Under the pieces are notes generated by a model that saw only the letters and a list, made by a program, of their open reading frames with translations, was not told the origin of the DNA and made no database searches. Below are positions 7,813 through 15,102 of a stretch of DNA of 16,150 nucleotides, in pieces. Numbering within the stretch: position 1 is the first letter of the stretch; the number at the start of each line of letters is the position of its first letter. This DNA is from JAMLIN01 sp964476625. GTDB lineage: Bacteria > Pseudomonadota > Gammaproteobacteria > Burkholderiales > Burkholderiaceae_E. The translations under genes were made by a program, and so were the position numbers. The stretch is taken from assembly GCA_964476625.1 (NCBI GenBank), contig CAYZBJ010000089.1, positions 1-16,150 on the forward strand, given 5' to 3'.

Positions 7813-7895
7813 GCAAGGGTACAAGGATTCGTTCGGCCGATGCGACGTCGCCCCTAGGATTGGCCCGTCTCCAAACCTTCGCCGGAATCCACGCC

Positions 7896-8909
7896 ATGTC
7901 CTCTCTCTCCCTCCTGCGCCGGGCCGTCGTCCTCGGCAGTCTGTCGTTGTTCGCCCTTGGCGCCCAGGCCAGGGACGTCTCGCTGCTGAACGTCAGCTAC
8001 GATCCCACCCGCGAACTCTACGTGGAGTTCAACAAGGCCTTTGCCGAGCATTGGCAGAAGGAGACCGGCGATACGGTCTCCGTCAGGCAGTCGCATGGCG
8101 GCTCCGGCAAGCAGGCTCGCTCGGTGATCGATGGCCTGGAGGCCGATGTCGTCACGCTTGCGCTGGCCTACGACATCGATGTGCTCGAGAGCAAGGCCAA
8201 ACTGATTCCCGCGGACTGGCAAAAACGCCTGCCGCAGAACAGCGCGCCCTACACCAGCACGATCGTGTTCCTGGTGCGCACCGGCAATCCCAAGGGCATC
8301 AAGGACTGGGATGATCTCGTCAAGCCCGGGGTCGCCGTGATCACGCCCAATCCCAAGACTTCCGGCGGCGCCCGCTGGAACTATCTCGCGGCCTGGGGCT
8401 ATGCGCTCGGCAAGAACGGCAACGACCCGAAGAAGGCAGCCGAGTTCGTCGGCAAGCTCTTCCAGAACGTGCCGATCCTCGATTCCGGCGCCCGTGGCGC
8501 GCTGATCACCTTCACGCAGCGCGGCGTTGGCGACGTATTCATCTCCTGGGAGAACGAGGCTTTCCTGGCGACGAAGGAGCTCGGTCCCGACAAGTTCGAG
8601 GTCGTGGTGCCTTCGGTGAGCATCCTGGCCGAGCCGCCGGTGACCGTCGTCGACCGGACCGTGGACAAGCGCGGCACCCGTGACGTCGCCACCGCCTACC
8701 TCGAGTACCTGTATTCGCCCGTCGGCCAGGAAATCGCGGCGCGCAACTACTACCGACCGATCGACGAGACGGTAGCGGCCAAGTACGCCGGGCAGTTCAC
8801 GAAGGTGGACCTCTTCACCATCGATGACGTCTTCGGTGGCTGGGCCAAGGTACAGCAGGAGCACTTTGCCGACGGCGGCGTGTTCGACCAGATCTATACG
8901 AAGAAATAG
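7896..8909 (+). CDS. sbp: Sulfate-binding periplasmic protein of the ABC importer
   Basis: This is the substrate-binding subunit that captures sulfate (possibly also thiosulfate) in the periplasm for CysTW-CysA. The protein has 337 residues; residues 1-25 form a Sec signal peptide with cleavage after GAQA. The mature start, RDVSLLNVSYDPTRELY, is nearly that of E. coli Sbp. Further family blocks are QSHGGSGKQA, ADVVTLALAYDID, NSAPYTSTIVFLVR, TPNPKTSGGARWNYLAAWGY, DSGARGA, SILAEPPVTVVD and EIAARNYYRP. The frame is open upstream to 7728, but the ATG at 7896 is the only start giving a proper signal peptide. cysT follows after 12 bases. Expression is probably CysB-dependent under sulfate limitation. 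Sbp fits better than CysP. Confidence 0.96.
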   Translation: MSSLSLLRRAVVLGSLSLFALGAQARDVSLLNVSYDPTRELYVEFNKAFAEHWQKETGDTVSVRQSHGGSGKQARSVIDGLEADVVTLALAYDIDVLESKAKLIPADWQKRLPQNSAPYTSTIVFLVRTGNPKGIKDWDDLVKPGVAVITPNPKTSGGARWNYLAAWGYALGKNGNDPKKAAEFVGKLFQNVPILDSGARGALITFTQRGVGDVFISWENEAFLATKELGPDKFEVVVPSVSILAEPPVTVVDRTVDKRGTRDVATAYLEYLYSPVGQEIAARNYYRPIDETVAAKYAGQFTKVDLFTIDDVFGGWAKVQQEHFADGGVFDQIYTKK

Positions 8910-8921
8910 CCGGCGCTCCGG

Positions 8922-9761
8922 ATGCCAGTCCTGTCCCGTACGCTGCTCAAGCGTCATTCCGTTCTGCCAGGCTTCGACCTGGCGCTCGGTTTCGCGCTCC
9001 TGTACCTGAGCCTGATCGTGCTGGTGCCGCTGTCGGCGGCCTTCCTCAAGACCTTCAGCCTGAGCTGGCCCGAATTCGTCGAGGCCACCACCTCGCCCCG
9101 CGTCATGGCCTCGTACCGGATCACCTTCGGCGCCTCCTTCCTTGCTGCGCTGGTGAACGCCTTCTTCGGACTGGTGACCGCCTGGGTGCTGGTGCGCTAC
9201 CAGTTTCCGGGCAAGCGCCTGGTCGATGCCCTGGTGGACCTGCCGTTCGCGCTGCCCACTGCGGTTGCCGGAATCGCGCTGACGACCCTGTGGGCCGAGA
9301 ATGGCTGGCTGGGGCAGTGGCTTCCGTTCAAGGTCAGCTATACCCCGCTGGGCATCTGGGTGGCGCTGGTCTTCATCGGGCTGCCCTTCGTGGTCCGTAC
9401 CCTGCAGCCGGTGCTCGAGGATGTCGACCGGGGGCTCGAGGAAGCGGCCGCCACCCTCGGGGCGAACCGCTGGCAGGTATTCGCCCGGGTGATCCTGCCG
9501 ATCCTCGTCCCGGCGCTGCTCGCCGGCTTCGCGCTTGCCTTCGCTCGCGCCCTCGGCGAGTACGGCTCGGTCATCTTCATCGCCGGCAACATGCCGATGA
9601 TCAGCGAGATCACTCCCTTGCTGATCGTCACCAAGCTCGAGCAGTACGACTACGCCGGCGCCACCGCCATCGCCGTCGTGATGCTGGTGGCTTCCTTCAT
9701 CATGCTGCTGCTGATCAACACCTTGCAGGCCTGGTCGCACAAGCGCCAGGGGGGACTATGA
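8922..9761 (+). CDS. cysT: Sulfate/thiosulfate ABC transporter permease CysT (CysU)
   Basis: This is an inner-membrane permease of 279 residues with about six hydrophobic segments; it forms the translocation pore with CysW. Family blocks visible are the first membrane helix (LALGFALLYLSLIVLVPLSA), SYRITFGASF, LVDLPFALPTAVAGIAL, and the EAA coupling loop EEAAATLGANRWQVFARVILP (about 173-193) that contacts CysA, followed by ALGEYGSVIFIAGN. Length is normal for the family. The stop codon overlaps the cysW start as ATGA. Only a weak ribosome binding site is visible, so translation may be coupled to sbp, 12 bases upstream. Confidence 0.95.
   Translation: MPVLSRTLLKRHSVLPGFDLALGFALLYLSLIVLVPLSAAFLKTFSLSWPEFVEATTSPRVMASYRITFGASFLAALVNAFFGLVTAWVLVRYQFPGKRLVDALVDLPFALPTAVAGIALTTLWAENGWLGQWLPFKVSYTPLGIWVALVFIGLPFVVRTLQPVLEDVDRGLEEAAATLGANRWQVFARVILPILVPALLAGFALAFARALGEYGSVIFIAGNMPMISEITPLLIVTKLEQYDYAGATAIAVVMLVASFIMLLLINTLQAWSHKRQGGL
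9748..9755 (+). promoter_or_regulatory. Ribosome binding site of cysW
   Basis: AGGGGGGA inside the end of cysT sits 2 bases before the ATG at 9758, which overlaps the cysT stop. It is the strongest start signal in this reading frame and supports the extended N-terminus of CysW. Confidence 0.55.
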
Positions 9762-10720
9762 GCCTCGCCGGCGCCGACACTGCGGCGGCGATGCACGGGG
9801 GGCCGGGCGAGCCTGCCCGGCATGCGCCGACCAGCGATACCCCCCGCGATGCCGGTCTCGACATCACTCGCCGCCGGGACGTCGATGCGACCGGCGAGCC
9901 GCGCTGGGTGCGCTGGGGCCTCATCGGCCTCGCGCTGGGCTTCATGACCCTGTTCCTCTTCATCCCGCTCTCGATCGTCTTCATCGAGGCCTTCTCGAAG
10001 GGGGTCGAAGTCTACGTAGCGTCGATCACCGAGCCCGATGCCCGCTCGGCGATCTGGCTCACCCTCATGGTGGCGGCGATCGCGGTGCCGCTCAATCTCG
10101 TGTTCGGCGTCGCCGCCGCCTGGGCGATCGCGAAGTTCGAGTTCCGCGGACGGAACGTCCTGCTCACCCTGGTCGACCTGCCGTTCGCGGTCAGCCCGGT
10201 GATCGCCGGGCTTGTCTTCGTGCTGGTCTTCGGCCTGCAGGGATGGTGGGGCGAGTGGCTCGCCGAGCACGACCTGAAGGTCATCTTCGCGGTACCTGGC
10301 ATCGTGCTGGCCACCGTGTTCGTGACCTTTCCGTTCGTGGCGCGCGAGCTGATCCCGCTCATGCAGGCGCAAGGCGTGGAACAGGAGGAGGCCGCCCGGG
10401 TACTCGGGGCGAGCGGCTGGCAGATGTTCCGCCGGGTGAGCCTGCCGAGCATCAAGTGGGCGCTGCTCTATGGCGTGATCCTGTGCAATGCGCGGGCCAT
10501 GGGCGAGTTCGGCGCGGTGAGCGTCGTGTCCGGGCACATCCGGGGCCTCACCAACACCATGCCGCTGCATGTCGAGATCGCCTACAACGAATACCAGTTC
10601 GCCGCGGCCTTCGCGGTGGCTTCGCTGCTGGCCTGCCTCGCGCTGGTGACCCTGCTCGCGAAGCATCTCGTCGAGCGACGGCTCGAGCGCCGGCGGCCGT
10701 CGAACGCACCTGCACAGTAG
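9758..10720 (+). CDS. cysW: Sulfate/thiosulfate ABC transporter permease CysW
   Basis: This is the second membrane permease of the sulfate importer and has 320 residues. About six hydrophobic segments begin near residue 52 (WGLIGLALGFMTLFLFIPLS). Typical blocks follow: IWLTLMVAAIAVPLNLVFG, LVDLPFAVSPVIAGLVFVL, the EAA loop EEAARVLGASGWQMFRRVSLP, and NARAMGEFGAVSVVSGHIRG. The N-terminal 50 or so residues are hydrophilic, rich in Ala, Asp, Arg and Pro, and have no counterpart in E. coli CysW (291 residues). Starting at 9758 fits the ATGA overlap with cysT and the ribosome binding site. An in-frame ATG at 9791 would still leave most of the extension. cysA starts 7 bases after the stop. Confidence 0.95.
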   Translation: MSLAGADTAAAMHGGPGEPARHAPTSDTPRDAGLDITRRRDVDATGEPRWVRWGLIGLALGFMTLFLFIPLSIVFIEAFSKGVEVYVASITEPDARSAIWLTLMVAAIAVPLNLVFGVAAAWAIAKFEFRGRNVLLTLVDLPFAVSPVIAGLVFVLVFGLQGWWGEWLAEHDLKVIFAVPGIVLATVFVTFPFVARELIPLMQAQGVEQEEAARVLGASGWQMFRRVSLPSIKWALLYGVILCNARAMGEFGAVSVVSGHIRGLTNTMPLHVEIAYNEYQFAAAFAVASLLACLALVTLLAKHLVERRLERRRPSNAPAQ

Positions 10721-10726
10721 AGGGAA
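10719..10726 (+). promoter_or_regulatory. Ribosome binding site of cysA
   Basis: AGAGGGAA overlaps the cysW stop codon and ends one base before the cysA ATG at 10728, which supports that start. Confidence 0.55.
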
Positions 10727-10727
10727 C

Positions 10728-11869
10728 ATGAGCATATCGATCCGGAACCTGAACAAGCGCTTCGGCGCCACCGTCGCCTGCGACGCCCTGGACCTCGACA
10801 TCCCGTCGGGCGAGCTGGTTGCGTNNNNNNNNNNGACCAGCTGTCGCTCGACATCTATCAGGGCGAGTTTTTCGCGCTGCTCGGCCCGTCCGGTTGCGGC
10901 AAGACGACCCTGTTGCGGATCATTGCCGGGCTCGAGGTGCCGGATTCGGGCAAGGTCCTGTTCCACGGCGACGATGCCACGGGCGTGTCGGTCCGCGATC
11001 GCAAGGTCGGCTTCGTGTTCCAGCACTACGCGTTGTTCAGCCACATGACGATCTTCGAGAACGTTGCATTCGGGCTGCGGGTGCGGCCGCGCGCGACTCG
11101 TCCGTCCGAAGCGGAGATTCGCCGCAAGGTGACGGAGCTGCTCGAGCTCGTGCAGCTCGACTGGCTGGCCGATCGCTATCCGCACCAGCTCTCGGGCGGC
11201 CAGCGCCAGCGCATCGCGCTCGCCCGGGCGCTCGCGGTCGAGCCGAGCGTGCTCCTGCTCGACGAGCCCTTCGGGGCGCTCGACGCCAAGGTGCGAAAGG
11301 AACTGAGGCGATGGCTGCGCCGGCTGCACGACGAGGTGCATGTGACCAGCGTCTTCGTCACCCACGACCAGGAGGAGGCGATGGAGGTCGCCGACCGGGT
11401 GGTGGTCCTGAACCGCGGTCGCATCGAACAGCAGGGCAGTCCCGACGAGGTCTACGACCGGCCGGCCTCGCCCTTCGTGCTGCAGTTCCTGGGCGACGTC
11501 AACATCTTCCACGGCCGCATGGGCCAGGCATCGGCGGCGGGGGCAGAGGCCGAACTCAGCTATGTTCGTCCGCACGAGCTCGAGATCGTCGCCGAAGCCG
11601 GCGAGGGCGCCTGGCCGGTGACCCTGGGCCAGACGCTCACGGTCGGGCCCAATACCCGCCTCGAGTTTCGCCATGATGCGCTGCCCTCGGGGGCGGCCGG
11701 CGGCGACGGTTTCGTCGAGGTCGAATTGCCCCGCGAGGAGTTCGTGGCGCTGCGCGAGCGCTTCGGCCTGCAGCCCGGGTCGCGGGTGCACCTGCGACCG
11801 AAGCGGGTGACGCGTTTCCCGGTGTCGGCGGCGGGCGGCGTCACCCTCGCCGAAGGCGCCGGGATCTAG
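10728..11869 (+). CDS. cysA: Sulfate/thiosulfate ABC transporter ATPase CysA, interrupted by an assembly gap
   Basis: This is the cytoplasmic ATPase that powers the CysTW importer. The first 32 codons (10728-10824) read MSISIRNLNKRFGATVACDA and on to SGELVA, typical CysA up to just before Walker A. Ten Ns follow. From 10835 the coding frame shifts relative to the 5' part and runs to 11869. It carries Walker A GPSGCGKTT (10883-10909), Q-loop FQHYALF, signature LSGGQRQR (from about 11189), Walker B VLLLDEP, D-loop GALDAK and the H-loop VTHDQEEAME. A C-terminal TOBE-like region follows (about 11500 on), with FLGDVNIFHGR and VRPHELEI as in CysA. The first 14 codons after the gap repeat the same protein region already encoded before it, with different residues, so the junction is not a simple small gap. 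The stop codon lies in a CTAG shared with mmsB. Confidence 0.88.
10825..10834. other. Assembly gap (10 N) inside cysA
   Basis: Ten unknown bases lie just before the Walker A region. Taken literally, 10 bases would put the two halves of cysA out of frame; a length of 3n+2 would restore the frame. The number is therefore probably a placeholder, and the flanking sequence also looks inconsistent. Confidence 0.97.
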
Positions 11870-12777
11870 CCCGCCTTGTCCGGAGCGACCAGCTTCACCA
11901 CGCTCGAGAAGTCGAGGCCGCCCCGGCCCGCGGCGCGATTCATCGCATAGAGGTTGCGGGCGAGTTCGCCGAGCGGGATGGTGGCGCCGATGCCCATCGC
12001 GGCTTCGACCGCGAGGCCGAGGTCCTTGAGCATCAGGTCGTTGCCGAAGCCGCCGGTGTAGCCGCGCGAAGCTGGCGCGTTCTCGAGTACGCCCGGCCAG
12101 GGGTTGCAGACCTCGGTTGCCCAGCTGCGGCTGGTGCTGACCGCCATCATCGCCGAGAGCGTCTTCGGATCGAGTCCGTGCGCGGCACCCAGGGCAATCG
12201 CCTCGCCGGTGACCGCCATGATGACGCCGAGCGCCATGTTGTTGCACAGCTTGGCGACCTGCCCGGCGCCGGCCTGGCCCATGTGGAAGATGTTCCTGCC
12301 CATCGCGTCGAGGACCGGTCGCGCCCGGTCGAGCGCCTTGTCGGCGCCGCCGACGATGAAGGTGAGGGTGCCTGCGGCGGCTCCCGCGGTACCGCCGGAG
12401 ACCGGTGCATCGAGCATGGCGAGCCCGCGCGCGGCCGCGGCTGCCGCGACCTTCTGTGCGCTCGCCGGTGCGATGGTGCTGCAGTCGATGATCAGGGTGT
12501 CGGCCTCGATGACGGGCAGCAGGCCGTCGTCGCCGAGGTAGAGCGACTCGACGTGGCGGCTGGCCGGCAGCATCGAGACCAGCACCCGGGCGCCGGCCAG
12601 CGCCGCCCTGGCCGAATCGACGATATCCACGCCCTGTTCGGCGGCCTGCTTGCGGGCGGAGTCGCTCAGGTCGAAACCGCGCACCGGGAAGCCGGCGCGA
12701 CGCAGGTTCGCCGCCATCGGCCCGCCCATGTTGCCCAGGCCGATGAAGGCGACCGGGGTCGAAGCTGCATTGGACAT
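11866..12777 (-). CDS. mmsB: 3-hydroxyisobutyrate dehydrogenase
   Basis: This NAD-dependent enzyme oxidises 3-hydroxyisobutyrate to methylmalonate semialdehyde in valine degradation. The 303 residues carry the N-terminal dinucleotide-binding motif FIGLGNMGGPMAANL (11-25), the substrate-binding signature DAPVSGGTAGAAAGTL (123-138), and the catalytic Lys176 in GQVAKLCNNM. The C-terminal helical domain ends with GGLDFSSVVKL. The start at 12777 (MSNAASTPVAFIGLG) puts the Rossmann motif at the normal distance; the frame stays open far upstream but that is GC-rich read-through inside other genes. It is the last gene of the minus-strand operon, 29 bases after the crotonase stop. Related beta-hydroxyacid dehydrogenases (tartronate semialdehyde reductase) are the alternative, but the context decides. 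Confidence 0.94.
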   Translation of the reverse strand: MSNAASTPVAFIGLGNMGGPMAANLRRAGFPVRGFDLSDSARKQAAEQGVDIVDSARAALAGARVLVSMLPASRHVESLYLGDDGLLPVIEADTLIIDCSTIAPASAQKVAAAAAARGLAMLDAPVSGGTAGAAAGTLTFIVGGADKALDRARPVLDAMGRNIFHMGQAGAGQVAKLCNNMALGVIMAVTGEAIALGAAHGLDPKTLSAMMAVSTSRSWATEVCNPWPGVLENAPASRGYTGGFGNDLMLKDLGLAVEAAMGIGATIPLGELARNLYAMNRAAGRGGLDFSSVVKLVAPDKAG

Positions 12778-12806
12778 CGTGGTGTCTCCGTACCGGGTTG
12801 TGTCGT

Positions 12807-13931
12807 TCAGGTGAGATCGGCCAACGGATGCGGGCCGTCGAAGCGGGGGCGCAGGTGCGCGTCGATCCACGCATCGTCGACCTCGGCAAGGGTGGCCGGC
12901 TGCCAGCGCGGGTTGCGGTCCTTGTCGACCAGCAGGGCGCGCACGCCTTCGGCGAAATCGTGGTGGACGCAGCAGCCGACCGATGCCTGGTACTCGAGCC
13001 GGAAGACGTCGGCGAGCGAGAGGTGCCGCGCCGCCGCCAACAGGGCATGGGCCAGTGCGGCCGAGGTCGGCGAGCCACGCCGGGCGGCTTCGCCAGCCTG
13101 CGCGAGCCAGCGCTCGGGGTTGTCGGCGAGCGTGCCGATGCGGGCCAGCGCGGGCGCGAGGCCATCGTGGCCGACCAGCGCATCGATGCGGTCGTAATGT
13201 GCGCGCAGCGGCGAATCGGGCAGCGGGCAGCCGCGCGCATCGAGCAGGGCGCCGAGGCTGGCGCCGTCGGCCGAGCGTGATCCCTGCCAGTGGGTCGCGG
13301 CGATTGCCTCTAGCACCGCGGCCTTGTCCTCGTGGGCGAGGACGAAATCCGCCAGTCCCGCGAAGCGGGCGTCGGCGGCGTTCATCGGTGCGCCGGTCAG
13401 CGCGAGGAAGAGGCCGGTGCGGCCGGGCGCGCGCGACAGGAACCAGCTGCCGCCGACGTCCGGGTAGAGGCCGATGGTGATCTCGGGCATCGCGAGCCGG
13501 GTCTTCGGTGTCGCGACCCGGTGCGATGCGCCCGCGAGCAGGCCGATGCCGCCGCCCATCACGATGCCGTGGCCCCAGCACAGGACCGGCTTGGGGCAGG
13601 TGTGGATGCGATGGTCGAGCCGGTATTCCCGCTCGAAGAAGCGCGCCGCCTCGACCGGTACGTCGCCGGGCGCGGTCGAGCGGATCGATCGATACAGCGC
13701 GACGACATCGCCGCCCGCGCAGAACGCCTTGTCGCCGGCCGCATCGAGCACGATGCCGGCGATGCCGGGGTCGGCGATCCACTGGTCGAACTGCGCGGCC
13801 AGCCGATCGACCATGGCCAGGGTGAGCGCGTTCAGGCTGGCCGGCGCATCGAGCGTGGCATGGCCGAAGCGATGGCCCGACGCGGTCGGGATCTCGGCGA
13901 TGCGTACGCCGTCGATGGAACTCTCGCTCAT
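12807..13931 (-). CDS. 3-hydroxyisobutyryl-CoA hydrolase-type crotonase
   Basis: This crotonase-fold enzyme has 374 residues. That length fits the 3-hydroxyisobutyryl-CoA hydrolase (HIBCH) group rather than the roughly 260 residues of simple enoyl-CoA hydratases. It should release 3-hydroxyisobutyrate from its CoA ester for MmsB. CoA-binding and oxyanion blocks are visible: FCAGGDVVALY (about 70-80) and GHGIVMGGGIGL (120-131). The hydrolase signature MPEITIGLYPDVGGSWFLSR carries Glu150 and Asp158, the residues expected for HIBCH. The ATG at 13931 overlaps the acyl-CoA dehydrogenase stop as ATGA. Automatic annotation may call it enoyl-CoA hydratase/isomerase; the hydratase activity needed one step earlier is not evident from any other gene here. 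Confidence 0.88.
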   Translation of the reverse strand: MSESSIDGVRIAEIPTASGHRFGHATLDAPASLNALTLAMVDRLAAQFDQWIADPGIAGIVLDAAGDKAFCAGGDVVALYRSIRSTAPGDVPVEAARFFEREYRLDHRIHTCPKPVLCWGHGIVMGGGIGLLAGASHRVATPKTRLAMPEITIGLYPDVGGSWFLSRAPGRTGLFLALTGAPMNAADARFAGLADFVLAHEDKAAVLEAIAATHWQGSRSADGASLGALLDARGCPLPDSPLRAHYDRIDALVGHDGLAPALARIGTLADNPERWLAQAGEAARRGSPTSAALAHALLAAARHLSLADVFRLEYQASVGCCVHHDFAEGVRALLVDKDRNPRWQPATLAEVDDAWIDAHLRPRFDGPHPLADLT

Positions 13932-15088
13932 CGGACCGACTCGAGCGCGTCGTCCTGCAGCATCCGGCGCGCGATGATGACTCGCATGATCTCGTTGGTG
14001 CCTTCGAGGATCTGGTGGACCCGGGCGTCGCGCAGCAGGCGCTCGAGGGGATAGTCGCGCAGGTAGCCGTAGCCGCCGTGCAGCTGCAGCGCCTGGTTGC
14101 AGACTTCGAAGCCGACGTCGGTTGCGAAGCGCTTGGCCATCGCGCAGTAGGTGTTGGCGTCCGACGCGCCGGCATCGAGCCGGGTGGCGGCGAGCCGCAC
14201 CATCTGGCGCGCTGCCACCAGCTCGGTCGCCATGTCGGCGAGCCGGAACTGGAGCGCCTGGAATTCGGCCAGGCTCTGGCCGAACTGGCGCCGCTCCTTG
14301 AGATAGCGCTGGGTCGCTTCGAGCGCACCTTGCGCCGCGCCGACCGAGCAGGTCGCGATGTTGATGCGCCCGCCGTCGAGGCCGCGCATCGCGATCCGGA
14401 AGCCTTCGCCTTCGCGGCCGAGCAGGTTGCGCGCCGGCACCCGGACACCGTCGAAGGCGATCTGGCGGGTGGGCTGGCTGTTCCAGCCCATCTTGTCTTC
14501 CTTGCGGCCGTAGCGGATGCCTTCGGCATCGCCCGGGATGGCGATCGCCGAGATGCCGGCCGCGCCGGGGCCGCCGGTGCGCACCATCGCCACCAGCAGG
14601 TCGGTCGAGCCGGCGCCGGAGATGAAGGCCTTGCCGCCGTCGATGACCCAGTCGGCGCCTTCGGCGCGCGCGGTGGTGCGCAGCGAGGCGGCGTCCGATC
14701 CCGCTCCGGGCTCGGTGAGGCAGTAGGAGGCGAGGGCCCTGCCGCTGGTGAGCCGAGGACCCCATTCGGCGGTGAGCTCGTCGCCGCCGAAGGTCGTCAG
14801 CATCCAGGTCGCCATGTTGTGGATGCTGATGAAGGCGGCCGTCGAGGGACAGGCCGCCGCGAGTTCCTCGAGCACGATCGCGGCATCGAGTCGCGACAGG
14901 CCGAGCCCGCCGTGCGCCTCGGGTGCATAGAGGCCGCAGAAGCCGAGTTCACCGGCCTGGCGGATCTCGTCGACCGGGAAGATCGCCTCGGCGTCCCACT
15001 GCGCCGCGCGAGGCGCGAAGACCTCGCGGGCGAACTCGCGCGCCGCCTGCTGGAAGGCGCGCTGGTCTTCGGACAGCTCGAAGTCCAT
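13928..15088 (-). CDS. Acyl-CoA dehydrogenase, probably isobutyryl-CoA dehydrogenase
   Basis: This FAD enzyme introduces the alpha-beta double bond into an acyl-CoA. In this operon the likely substrate is isobutyryl-CoA, giving methacrylyl-CoA, with electrons passed to ETF. The 386 residues show the full family layout: a helical N-terminal domain (MDFELSEDQRAFQQAAREFA), the flavin signature CLTEPGAGSDAASL (about 123-136), the middle beta domain, ERRQFGQSLAEFQ, HGGYGYLRDYPLERLLRDAR, and the catalytic Glu362 in QILEGTNEIMR. The IBD (ACAD8-like) assignment rests on context and the TNEIMRVIIARRML ending; a short-branched-chain or butyryl-CoA enzyme is possible. It starts 14 bases after the mmsA stop and overlaps the crotonase gene by 4 bases. 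Confidence 0.92.
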   Translation of the reverse strand: MDFELSEDQRAFQQAAREFAREVFAPRAAQWDAEAIFPVDEIRQAGELGFCGLYAPEAHGGLGLSRLDAAIVLEELAAACPSTAAFISIHNMATWMLTTFGGDELTAEWGPRLTSGRALASYCLTEPGAGSDAASLRTTARAEGADWVIDGGKAFISGAGSTDLLVAMVRTGGPGAAGISAIAIPGDAEGIRYGRKEDKMGWNSQPTRQIAFDGVRVPARNLLGREGEGFRIAMRGLDGGRINIATCSVGAAQGALEATQRYLKERRQFGQSLAEFQALQFRLADMATELVAARQMVRLAATRLDAGASDANTYCAMAKRFATDVGFEVCNQALQLHGGYGYLRDYPLERLLRDARVHQILEGTNEIMRVIIARRMLQDDALESVR

Positions 15089-15102
15089 GGCCGGCGGGAT
15101 TC

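Noticed and set aside
7728..7895. Extended N-terminus for Sbp from an upstream start
   Set aside because: The extra 56 residues would bury the signal peptide that begins at the ATG at 7896.
9650..13240. A minus-strand open frame of more than 1100 codons running across cysW, cysA, mmsB and the crotonase gene
   Set aside because: It reads through the N gap and opposite or out of frame with clearly identified genes; the product is Arg/Ala/Pro-rich shadow sequence.
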